From Eublepharis macularius (lineage: Eukaryota; Chordata; Lepidosauria; Squamata; Eublepharidae), in NCBI RefSeq assembly GCF_028583425.1, contig NC_072805.1, positions 20,160,001 through 20,224,000 of the forward strand: a stretch of 64,000 nucleotides of DNA, given 5' to 3'. Under the pieces are notes generated by a model, which was not told where the DNA came from, ran no database searches, and saw only the letters and a list, made by a program, of their open reading frames with translations. This document shows positions 22,705 to 34,600 of this stretch, piece after piece; within the stretch, counting starts at the first letter, position 1; the number at the start of each line of letters is the position of its first letter. The translations under genes and the position numbers were made by a program.

Positions 22705-22850
22705 ATGCCTCCAGACTCTGACCTGGATAGCCCAGGTGAGCCAGACCTCAGAAGCTAAGCAGGGTCGGCCTTGGTTAGTAATTGGATGGGAGACCTCCAA
22801 CAAAGTATAGGGCTGAAGAGGCAGGCAATGGCAAATCACCTCTGTTAGTC
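22705..22850 (+). mobile_element. 5S rRNA-derived SINE
   Basis: It contains AGAAGCTAAGCAGGGTCGG, TGGTTAGTAATTGGATGGGA and GACCTCC. These are the internal promoter region and 3' part of vertebrate 5S rRNA, followed by a non-5S body. It is a SINE, not a 5S gene, because the 5' end and terminator of 5S are missing. Confidence 0.8.
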
Positions 22851-23183
22851 TCTTACCTTAATTTAATTTATTAGATTTATATTCCACCCTCCCCACGCCA
22901 GCAGGCTCAGGGCGGATAACTTGAAAACTCCAGCGGAGTTTGGCATAAGGTAGCTATGACTTGAGGGCACTTTCCACTCCAAAATGTCTCCAGGGAAGGT
23001 GCACGACTGTTTCTTGAATAAGTGAGTTTTGTCCTAGCACAGACTTCCACAAGAGAAGCAAGGCCCCGTTCCTTCCCCAAATATAGTGTGCTGCTTAAAT
23101 ACAGGGATGATTTCACTTTCACACCTTTTTTTTTACTAGACCCCTCACAATTCACCAAATATTCTAAATTTACTACACAAGAA

Positions 23184-23416
23184 TGTGTGTATTTACTTTA
23201 TATCCCACTTTTCTCTCCAACGGGGACCCAAGGTGGTTTACATAATTCTCCTTCCCTTTATTTTAATCCGCACAACAACCCTGTGAGGTAGGTTAGGCTG
23301 AGAGTGTGTGACTGGCCCAAGGTCTCCGAGCAAGCTTCCATGGCAGAGTGGGGGATTCAAACCTGGGTCTCCAAGATCCTAGTCGGACAATCTAAGCACG
23401 ATATCAAACTGGCTAT
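23184..23416 (-). mobile_element. tRNA-derived SINE, subfamily 2
   Basis: Reverse copy with the tail TTTATATCCCACTTTTCTCT and head words GGGATTCAAACCTGGGTCTC. Confidence 0.78.
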
Positions 23417-23444
23417 TAATAGCTGAGGTATAATCTATGTTTCT

Positions 23445-23752
23445 ATGCCCCGTGGCGCAGAGTGGTAAGCTGCAGTACTGTAGCCCAAGCTCTGCTCATG
23501 ACCTGAGTTCGATCCTGGCAGAAGCCGGGTTCAAGTAGCTGGCTCAAGGTTGACTCATCCTTCCATCCTTCCGAGGTCGGTAAAATGAGTACCCAGTTTC
23601 CTGGGGGTAAAGTGTAGATGACTGGGGAAGGCAATGGCAAACCACCCCATAAAAAAGTCTGCCAAGAAAATGTCGTGATACGACATCCCCCCATGGGTCA
23701 GTAATGAGTCGGTGCTTGCACAGGGAACTACCTTTACTTATACCTCTATGCT
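23445..23752 (+). mobile_element. tRNA-derived SINE with BovB-like tail
   Basis: The head GTGGCGCAGAGTGGTAAGCT is A-box-like and GAGTTCGATCCTGG B-box-like. The body holds CCTTCCGAGGTCGGTAAAAT and the tail AGTCGGTGCTTGCACAGGGA as in LINE-RTE-mobilised lizard SINEs. A 5'-truncated copy is at 44,766-44,985. Confidence 0.82.
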
Positions 23753-24620
23753 TATAAACTGTATGAACCGTTGTTTATAAGCATAGAAGCACCTTGCTGA
23801 GGAGTCCATCCAAGTCCAGCTCATTGAGTGTTCTGTACACCAATCCAACCATCAACAGCTCCTAGGCAATCCATCAGCAACTGGCCAGCCCAGCAGTCTA
23901 TCTTCTGACCATTTCTGTTTTCATCAGAAATCATGAAGAGGACCTACAGAAAGGTGGGTGGCTGTGGAGCACAGTTCCCACTCCAGCAACACACCTTTCA
24001 GAAGCGCGATGCCTCTGTGTTTTCTTGAGCAATCCATGCAGTAAAGGTCTCAACACTTTCCCAGTCACGTAGCAAACTAGAAAAAAGTTTATTGTTCATA
24101 AATCAGAATCACATGGCATTCAAACATAAAAGAAACCATTTTTACGTTTGTCTGAAAGACATCAACCTGTATCTATCCCAGGACAGTATGAAAAATGACA
24201 AGGGTCACACTTGGTCTCTTTCCGAAAGACAAATTCCAGGACATAGGAGGCAGGTGCGTGACCACCATAGCCCAAAGCATGCGGCGCAAAGGAACATTGC
24301 AGCAACTGGCAAATGCCCCCACAAGTTTTAAATTGAATCTCCTGAGCAATAAAGTCTCACTCACTTTTAACCTTCACAATAAGCAAACAGTATCCATTTC
24401 CCCTAAGACAGAGTTTCTCAACCTGTGGATTCCAAAGCCTGTAAAAGTGGGCCCCAGGCTCTTGCAGTTTTATTGATTTGTGCATTCGCTATTTTATTAA
24501 ACAGAGTAAATTTGAACATGTGGGTCACCATACCCAAAATGTTGGAAACCATTGCACTACGAGACCGGAACTAATTGATCACTCAGAGGTAGGGCTTGCA
24601 AAAAGTCAGTCACAGAAACC

Positions 24621-25019
24621 CAGGGCTTTTTTTTCAGCTGGAACGCAGTGGAATGGAGTTCCGGCACCTCTTGAAAATGGTCACATGGCTGGTGGCCCCA
24701 CCCCCTGATCTCCAGACAGAGGGGAGTTTAGATTGCCCTCATGCCGCTGGAGCAACGCGGAAGGCAATCTAAACTTCCCTCTGTCTGGAGAGAAGGGGGC
24801 GGGGCCACCAGCCATGTGACCATTTTCACCGAGGGCAATTTAAACTTCCCCCTTGTTCCAGCTGACCCAGGGTGATATCATTGTGCGGTCCTGGGAGCAT
24901 GCGCGTACTTTGCGCACGCACATGTGGTACCAGGGGCACTACTTCCCGCCAAGAGTTGCCCCCTGTGCTGTGGCAACCCTCTGAGTTCCACCACCTCTTT
25001 TCCCAGAAAAAAAGCCCTA
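24621..25019. mobile_element. Family A MITE
   Basis: Full-length ends CAGGGCTTTTTTTTC and GAAAAAAAGCCCT with the usual hairpin interior. No matching target duplication was seen, so one border may be altered. Confidence 0.85.
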
Positions 25020-25574
25020 TGCTAGTAATTCCATATGTAAATAAGGAGTGATTGGAATTAAGTATTTTAAAGTGTCAGGCAATTAGTTAACCTAAAAAGA
25101 TGAGGCTACTTCTGATAGGAAATTCCTCTAGGACATGTACTCTAGGATGATATGCAGTTAAGAAGGAGAGTGACAGAGAAGAAATACACACTGAATCCAA
25201 AATGGGGAATGGAACAATTAAAACAGGAGTTTCTGCAGGTCATTATGGCTGGAACAACTTGGATGCACTAAGGCAATTTGCCACTTCTCAAAGTATTATA
25301 GTTTGAATATGAGGGCTTGGCTCCCGATCTTGATGACAGCCAGATGTCCACTTGTCTTTTGAGTCAATGCTGTAGGCGTAAATCATCACATGTACTTCCT
25401 GCTTCATCAGTGTGAGAAACGGATACAACCACAATCCCAGCAAAATCAACATAACATTTAACATCCACCATTACAGGGAAAGATGACAAAGCAGCTTTAA
25501 GTGTCTCCACTGGTCTCAGACGTTCTGTCCTTAGATAGAGCTGGCCCACATGGTCTCTTCTTGAAAGGATTCCC

Positions 25575-25649
25575 CTATAGATTTTTCTTCAGAAAGTCAA
25601 TGAGCAAATGATGTGGGAAATCAAAGTCCATTTGCAGAATGAAGTATCC
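25575..25649 (-). CDS. CETP: CETP exon 16: terminal helix and stop
   Basis: It encodes GYFILQMDFDFPHHLLIDFL then KKNL and a TAG stop, matching human [20 protein letters not shown]. The human counterpart forms the mobile C-terminal helix that gates the lipid tunnel. The acceptor is TTTGTAG, phase 0. Confidence 0.96.
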   Translation of the reverse strand, partial: GYFILQMDFDFPHHLLIDFLKKNL

Positions 25650-28600
25650 CTACAAAGAAAAAAATGCATGTTACGCAATTCAAAGAGCCAGTGTGGTATA
25701 GTGGTTAGAGTGTCGGACTAGGATCCTGGAGAGACCCAGGTTTGAATCCTCGCTCTGCCATGGCAGCTCACTTGGTGACCTTGGACCAATCACACAAGCT
25801 CAGCCTAACCTACCTCACAGGGCTGTTGTGAGGATGGAGTTGAGGAGAGGAGAATGATGTAAGCTGCTTTGAGTCCCCACTGGGGAGAAAAAGCAGGGTA
25901 AAAATAAACTAAATAAACTAGATTGGGTTGGAGTTCTGGGGTATCTTTGCCTACAGCTAGGGCAGTCTCACAAATCTAAGAAGCTATATACTCGAGAGCC
26001 ACAATACCTAAGACTCAGCAAAAAACCCTCTCGTTTCTGCACTGAATTTCTGTGCAGAGCTCAAAAGAACATATGTAGCTCAACACACTACTTGCTCGGG
26101 TCTGTTTCGCAAATTATTGCTTCCTCAGGAGCCACAAAATCATTACAGAATTATATCCAGCACAGTCTAATTAATGGTCCGTTTCGCCGTTCCTTTCTCC
26201 CTTCAGTAATCAGGCACCATCGCTGCACTCCACCTCAGTTCAACATACAAGAATATCACTGGTGGATATGAACTCAACGTAGAACCGTCAGAACGGAACA
26301 ACATTTGATTGAACCGCCATTTGTATTTTGAACTCCCAGTCATTGTGACCAACGAACATGAATGAAAATGGACTGATTGAGATGCAAGAGTGAAGTTATT
26401 CTTGGTACCTTGGACTGGAATATATTAGCAAAACATTTAGAGATGATTATAATTGCTGTTCATTAATTTTTGTATATTTCTGGAAAGTTTTGTCCATAGA
26501 ATTATATATTTACTATGGAGCACTGTAAATGCAGTAAACGTTTTGGTTAAGTTGTTAATTAGTGTGGAAACGAGAGGTTTTTTTCTGAGTCTTACCGCTA
26601 GGGCAGGACAACTGGCACATATGCATAGGATTCAGTAGTTTGGGTAGGGATCGAGGAATGAAAGTTGTTAGAAGATCAAATACAAGACTAGATACAACCT
26701 GAGAACTCAAAAGAAACAGATCTCAGGCAACTTCTGCTAGCAACATCAAATTTTGGAGAACTGAGGTTGCTCCCAGTCTAGCGTTACTGGTGTACACCTT
26801 AATAACATTTGTTCAGGGTACTCCGAGTTACCTTAAAAAATCTTCTGTGCTCTCTCCTCCAAAGAAATCTAACCCTTGCAAAAGCTGCCATGGTTCAGAG
26901 AAACGATATTGTTACTCTCCCTCAACCACCGTCATGGAGAGGGGGACGAAAAGCCCAAAGAAACAAAGCTGTACTTGCATTTTGGGTGATTATCTCCGTT
27001 TCTCTAAGGTCAAATAAGTCAAGTCCTTTGCTGTTCATCAAGGAGGTTATAGTCGGCTCAATTCCTATGGAGTAAATTAAAGCAGAAGGATGGAATTCCT
27101 TCATGGGTGGTTCCGTATGAAGTAATAGATCCGAGAACTGTTGATAATGAACAGCAATGTCTAACGTACAAGGAGATTACACAAATACAATATTCAAAGT
27201 TGAGAATAAAGACAGAAGAAGAATTGTCTCCTTGCTATGGATGGTTTCAGTACAGACAGATCAGAGATCTTTATAATGCGGACTGCCTGAGAGGAGGTAT
27301 AAGATTGGAAAAATCAGAGTTGGAGGAAGTGTTACTACAAGAAGGCAAGAAAGAAATATCTAAAATTTATAAATTACTTCTGAAATGGTATACAGAGGAC
27401 GAAACAGTAAAAGTCCAGATGGTGAAGTGGGCAATAAACTTTCATAAAGAGATAACGATGGAGGCGTGGGAGCATCTATGGAAAAATACATTGAAGATTT
27501 CAACGTGTACGAACGTCAAAGAGAATGTGTACAAAATGATCTACAGATGGTATCTAACACCAAAGAAAATTGCGCTTGGAAATACCAATATGTCGGACAA
27601 ATGCTGGAAATGCAGAAAGCATGAAGGTTCACTATATCATATGTGGTGGACCTGTGAAGTAGCTAAACAGTACTGGGGAGAAATAATTGAAGTAATTAAT
27701 GAGATTTTGCAAATCCAAATTAGTAAGAACCCAGAACTGTTGCTACTAAACCTTGGACTGGAGACTGTTCCAGTGCAGTACAGAACATTGTTATTTTACA
27801 TGACTGCTGCAGCAAGACTCTTGTATGCGCAGAAATGGAAGACACAAGAAATACCAACTGTAGAAGACTGGATTTATAAATTGCTGTACATGGCAGAAAT
27901 GGACAAAATGACAAGGAAACTCAAAGATCTTGACCTAGGGCAATATATTACTGATTGGGGGAAATTGAAACAATTTTTGGAAAAAAGTGGGATGTAAAAG
28001 GAGAACTGTGGCAGTTTGAGAATTTTTAAAGAAAAATAAGGATAAGAGAGAGGGGGGGATTCTTACCATATAGGGGAAATGTAACTATAATCTAAGCTAG
28101 TATAAGGGTTAAGGGAATTCTTTTTCAGAGTATATGAATAAAGGTATAGTTAAACAAATATACTAATGGGGTATACTGTATATACTATATATAATATATT
28201 ATGTTAGTGGATCAGATTGTATATTATATAATGACTGTGTAATATGGGGTTGTGTGCTGTGCCACATTGGTGGCAGGGCACATAGCAGGGGTTTTAATAC
28301 ATATTATATTGACAGTAGTATATTTGATAGAATATATGTTTAAAAGGAATAGAATATGTTTAAACTAGGACTTTTGTTATATATTATATTATACTGGTCT
28401 GCTATATTGAGGGGTATAGGATGTATACTATATTGATAGTATAACCGAAAGATGTATATTGTATTGATAGAATATTTGATAGTATAATTGATAGAAGTAT
28501 ACTATATTGATAGGATATTTGATTTATATGATAGAATATCTGGAAAAAAATTTAGAATGTGCTTAGAGTAAGGGACTTTATTAAGTAATAAGAGGGGTTA

Positions 28601-31600
28601 AGGGTTGGAAAGCTGTTGGAAGTCGATAGGGAGGGGGGGAGGAAAAGGTTGGGGGATAGGGTTAATTAGATACTGAGGGAATGTATGTATTAAATTTGAC
28701 AAGTATACTCACCAATAAACATTTTTAAAAAAGAGTAAATTAAAGCAGAGTCTCGTGAAATCACAATACTCATGATTCAGGGCTCATTTTGAGGGGGAAC
28801 GGACAGGAACGCAGTTCCGGCAGTTCCCCAAAGAGGTCACATGTCAGGTGGCCCCACCCACCTGACTCTCGGCCATTTTGGGCCCGTTTCGGCCTGGATT
28901 GGGGCCGAAACGACCCGGATCAGGCCTCTGACGGGTGGTGGATCACTCTCCCGCTCAGCAACAGCCTGATCCTGACCATTTTAGGCCCCTTTCCAGCCAT
29001 TTTCAGCCTCTTTTTGCCATTTGGGGCCCAATTTTGGCGCTGAATGGTCAGGATGGGGTCCAAAACAGCCATGATAGGTGATGTCAGGGGGAGTGGCATG
29101 TGCAAATCAGTTATGCTAATGACACACTTCTAGTGATGTCAAGGGGCTTTGCATATGCTAATTAGTTATGCTAATAAGTTATGCTAAAATGAGTTCCTCC
29201 AGCTCTTTTTCTACGATATAAACCCTAATGCATTTTTAAACTCTAGGCTTCAGCCTCCAACATTATGGGCCACTGTCAGATTTTCAAGCATTCCATTTGA
29301 TAGCAGCTGAAGTTCAAAATGGAAGCAGAGATGGCATCTTATCCACAGCTGGGAGATGAAGAAGTCAACTCTTCATCTGTCTACTACAACTCTGCAGGCT
29401 GGTGCAAATGTACCCAGAAATGCCACCAGTCAGAGTAGACAACACTGACCTAGATGGGCCAACCTGATACAAGGCAGCTTTGTGTGTTCCCCTCTCCTTT
29501 GGGGCAAACAGAAGTCCAAAAGTGCGAGCTGAATCCTAGGGGAGTGGAGAGACCCCCCTCGCCACTATTTTCACCCTTCTTGCTTGCTTCCCTAATCCCT
29601 TGACTACCCAGCCAGTACTCAGAATTCTCTACAAGGTCTGATACAGGGCTTTTTTATGGGAAAAGAGGTGGTGGAACTCAGTGGATTGCCAACACAGGGG
29701 GCAACTCCTGGTGAGAGGTGGTGCCCCTGGTACCACATGCGCACACTCAAAGTACATGCACATTCCTGGGACCGCGCAATGACGTCACTTTGGGTCAGCT
29801 GGAACAAGCAGGGGGAGTTTTTTAAAGTTTAAATCTCCCTCGGCAAAAATGGTCACGTGGCTGATGGCCCTGACCCCTGATCTCCAGACAGAGGGTAGAT
29901 CGCTGTGGCATGGAGGGCGATCTAAACTCCCCTCTGTCTGGAGATCAGGGGGCAGGGCCACCGGCCATGTGACCATTTTCAAGAGGTGCCAGAACTCCGT
30001 TCCACTGCGTTCCAGCTGAAAAAAAGCCCTGGTCCAATAACACAAATCTCTCCTGCATCACAGAACTTTACAAGAATTGTGTCCCTCTAATGATATGCTT
30101 GTCACAAGTTCCTTCACCTTCTACCCCACTGGCAGTCAGGAGGACTCAGATTTGCTCCATAGAATATGATAAAGAAATCTCACTTGAAATCACTTCTGGG
30201 ATACCAGCAACTGTGATGATTTTTTCCAAGATGTGACTTAGAGTTTCATCATTCTGAAATTAAAATTTTAAACAACATAATTAACTATGGCAGCTTTCCA
30301 CTAATTACTGGTGGATTTTTTTTTAATAGGGTTGCAAGCTTGGATTCTGGTTACCATGGATTGGTCTATCCTGCCACTTGGCCTTTGGAGCCCATGTTTC
30401 CTAATGACTGTAAATATTACCTCTGGGAGTCTTGAGTGTCAGGAAATGGCTCTGCCCAACCATCGTGGCTTGGGGCCTTTCTGATTCATAGTTCAACCTA
30501 TGAATCATCATTTAAATGACGTTTGTTGCCCAGTATACTACCATGGGGCTATGGCTCAGTGGTAAAATGTCAGCTTTGCCTAAAGAAGGTCCCAGGTTCA
30601 ATCCCCAGCATCTCCATTTAGGATCAGGGAGGAGGTGACATGAAAGACCTCTTCCAAGAATTGTTGGAGTTGACAAAATAGACCTTGGTAGACCAAGCTC
30701 AGTAGAAGTTGTTTGCCCACTTTTTTGGCAATTAATTAAATGGATGCTCTCTAGCCCAGGCAGGAACTGGATATCTCTTCCTCCTCTTTGTCCTCAAAGA
30801 AGGAGAGTGGAATGGAGACCAAATCCTGATGGATATGCATGAAACTGAATTTCTTTCATGTCATTAAGCACTTGGCCCAACCTTCTGTACAGGAGGGCAG
30901 AAAACCATTAGAATATATAAATGGCTTCTTGGCATGTGCCTTCTATTGCTACATTGGTTCTGTACCTGATCGCATCTGCTAGATTGATGGGTATGTGTTG
31001 GATGTGGGGCACAGGTGGGTAGAGATTTTCATTCACCTTCAAACCCACCTTCACTGGGTCATACAGCTGTGGCACAAGGAGACCCTGCTCTGGCAAAGTC
31101 TGCAAAATGCAGTGAATTTCCAAATTGTGAAATTTGAGACTTGGATGTCAAAACTGGACATAAATATTCAAAAGTCATCAGTTTTGTTCACAGGAACAAA
31201 ATTCACAGGAAGCCAGCCTTCGGTTACTGTGGAATTCTGATTGCTGCCAGACACCAGCGGTTAGCTTGACAAACTTTAGTTGAAAGATTTCTAGCCTGCC
31301 TTCTGAACAAAACTCTCCAAGATGGATGGTTGTTGTGGGTTTTCCGGGCTGTATTGCCGTGGTCTTGGCATTGTAGTTCCTGACGTTTCGCCAGCAGCTG
31401 TGGCTGGCATCTTCAGAGGTGTAGCACCAAAAGACAGAGATCTCTCAGTGTCACATTTAACGGACACAGTATCTAACTGACACAGTGACACTGAGAGATC
31501 TCTATCTTTTGGTGCTACACCTCTGAAGATGCCAGCCACAGCTGCTGGCGAAACGTCAGGAACTACAATGCCAAGACCACGGCAATACAGCCCGGAAAAC

Positions 31601-34600
31601 CCACAACAACCATCGTTCTCCGGCCGTGAAAGCCTTCGACAATACATCTCTCCAAGAAGGTTTACAGTCTTTTAAAACTATCAATGCAATGGTAATCTCG
31701 GTGGAATGCCAAAGACCGATACTGGACATCCAATGTTCCCTGCCTACCTGTTCAACTAAATAAAATGTTGTTTTTCAAGCTTTAGCTACGTCTTGATGGC
31801 TGAGTATTTTAATGGGTTATTTACATTAATGAGTTTTATGCTGTTTTGATGAGCGTAACATTTGACTTTGTGAGCAGGTCTCCGGAGAGGAGGCACATAA
31901 GCTTTCTAAAATAAACAAGTATATTGGTCATCTAAGATCACAATGTAGCCTTCACTTTTCTGGCAGAATTGGCTTCCGTTCTATTTTTCAGGTTCATATC
32001 AGGAATGCTGGACGCTTACCACGGCTACATCCATGGAGCATTTAATCATTCTGGGCTCTATCCTGCAAGGAAATATGAAACCAAAGGTTAAGCAAGGAAG
32101 AACTGCAAAAACAGCCGTATCTTGAACTCTTTGCATGCCGATAAACATAATCAATCAATCAATCACTGCTCATACGGCTATTGCCTTAAGCAGGGCTTTT
32201 TTTCTGGGAAAAGAGGTGGTGGAACTCAGTGGGTTGCCCTCGGAGAAAATGGTCACATGGGTGGTGGCCCCGCCCCCTGATCTCCAGACAGAGGGGAGAA
32301 AATGGTCACATGGCTGGTGGCCCCGCCCCCTGATCTCCAGACAGAGGGGAGTTTAGATTGTCCTCCGCGCCGCTCCAGCGGCGCGGAGGGCAATCTCAAC
32401 TCCCCTCTGTCTGGAGATCAGGGGGTGGGGCCACCACCCATGTGACCATTTTCAAGAGGTTCCGGAACTCCATTCCCCCGCGTTCCCCCTGAAAAAAAGC
32501 CCTGGCCTTAAGCTGAAATTAAAACGGGAAGAACCTTGCTTGATATCATGTCTCTGATGTTTAACTATTGCCCCTATACATTTTGCCACAGCAAGAGTAA
32601 CCATCTGCATCCGATAGTAACCACGTCACCTGCGCTCTCATATTAGGTAGTGCCATATTTTTAAGTAGAGGGATGATTAAGCTAGCCCTCAACTCATTAA
32701 ATAGGGGACGCTCTATAATAAGATGTTCAACGGTTTCAGTTTTATCATGCGGGCATCTGCATGTTCTGTTAGCATACGGTACTTTATTGTATCTACCCTC
32801 AAAAACTGCCATGGGAAGGGCATTCTTTCTTGCCAGTGTAAAAGCTCTTCTGAGTTTTGGTACTGTCAGGTGATAAAAATACTTCGGCAGTTGCATCGGG
32901 AGGGCAATACGTAAGTAAAGAGTCGAGCATACCCTCCGTGCCCTAACAGACGTGCTAGTAATGTCCAACTTCCTAACATGCATTTTTATTTGCCTAATTA
33001 TGTCTTTGGTCTCCGTAGTCTTGACTACAGCACCCTCCCCAGTGGAACAGCGGTACATGCCTGGCCTCAGAGAGATGCAGCACCAGCCTCTTTTGCTCAT
33101 ACGAAGCTTGGATTGTCACAGTGACTTCCTGCAAAAGAAAAAAGAGCCATGATTAAAGAATAGATAACTCAACTGGTTCAAAGAGGAAACATTAGAAAGA
33201 CAGTGGGCTCGATTTTGCATTGGTCATGATTTTCTTGCATGAGCTTAGCAGCATCAACAGGGACCAAAGGAGCACCAGGCAATGGGGTACCCCATCTGCA
33301 AAGAGGTGAGACATTAACTGACCTTTTCAAAATATATAACCAGCGGGCTCTCTTCTTCACGTGAAGAAACGCTGAGGTGCACAGCCACGGGTGACTTCAC
33401 CACGAACCCTTTGGGCTGGAGAGTAATTTCCGGAGGAGCAAGACTCCACACTTTAGCCAGGGAGTCGTCATAGGAGATGCCGTGGAAAATCTGCATGGCA
33501 AAGGAAGAAAGCTTGGGATCGCCACTGCTGTCACCAGAAAACCACAAAGAAAGGTCAGGAAGAGCCACATGTTTTTCCACTTAATGCCGCTTAATGTACA
33601 GGAAGGGTTACATCAGTGCTTAGTTCTTGCGGCCCCTTCTGACATGCCCAGGGTAAGGCCAATCACCACTTTGGGGTCAGGAAGCAATTTTCCCCAGGCC
33701 AGTTTGGATCCTGTTGGTGTTTCGCCATCTTCTGGGCATGCAGTAAGGGTTCACGGTATGTGTGTGTGTTTGGGGGAGGGAAAGTAACTGTGAATTTCCT
33801 GCATTGTGCAGGGAGTTGGACTAGATGACCCGAGATGTCCCTTCAAATCCTATGATTCTACACACAAAAAGGCATTTTCAGGGGAGAGTTGGCAGGAGGG
33901 GGAACTTTAACCTTAACTTGCTTACCAGTTCATCCCTGCAAATGCATTCTTCCCCACCCCACAGCCAGAGTTGAAGTTAGGAGGTCAGCTGAAAAGAAAC
34001 TGGTTGTTCATGTGTGTGCACCTGGTAGTGAGGAAAGGGTTAATCACCTCCCCATATTCTGAGTCTCCTCCACAAATATTCCCACACATTTGTGTTATGG
34101 CCCAAACAGAGTTGCTGCTTCATAATATGAAATCCCAGCTTGCAAGGTTTAATTTTTTTGCATCCTACATTTAAAAGCATGCATTGGAAAACAAGTCAGG
34201 ATGCATGATGAGGCAACTTGTGAATTGGTTGTTCTGTCTATTTTAGGGTGCCTGCCCTGTGCTGGCAACCCCCAGGAACTTTTGGGGGGTGAAACATGGG
34301 GAGAGGGGGGGCATTGCTGACATGGCAATGGCATTTCCGGGTGATCTCACCCAGAAGAGATGTCACTGCATCAACGATGTTCTAGCAATTACATCAATAT
34401 CTATGGTAAAGATCATAGAGTTTGGGGAAATTCCTAGAGCATCACAGATGCAGTGACCAGAAGTAGTGTTGATGTGCCCATGACATCACCACCGCCACTC
34501 TCCATTCTCTCACACTGCCCAATTGCCCAAAAGCGGGTGAGGATGAGAAGTTGTCCACTGTGGACATCTGGCAACCCTAGTCTCTTCAACTTCCAAAACA

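Noticed and set aside
22730-22800. 5S rRNA gene
   Set aside because: Only the internal part is present, joined to a SINE body. The 5' end and T-run terminator are absent.
25364-25549. 61-codon minus-strand frame just after the CETP stop
   Set aside because: It lies where the CETP 3' UTR should be and has no family resemblance.
27107-27997. 296-codon intact frame as a possible host gene
   Set aside because: It is the C-terminal part of L1 ORF2, with the L1 3' UTR and a target-site duplication around it.
33049-33062. GT donor after CAT for CETP exon 12
   Set aside because: It would join exon 13 in a frame that stops after a few codons, and it adds a residue relative to human; the GC donor fits exactly.
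32561-33100. 179-codon minus-strand frame as a CETP extension or a new gene
   Set aside because: Only its first part is CETP exon 12. The rest is a LINE reverse-transcriptase fragment, and CETP homology resumes in exon 13 at 32,062.
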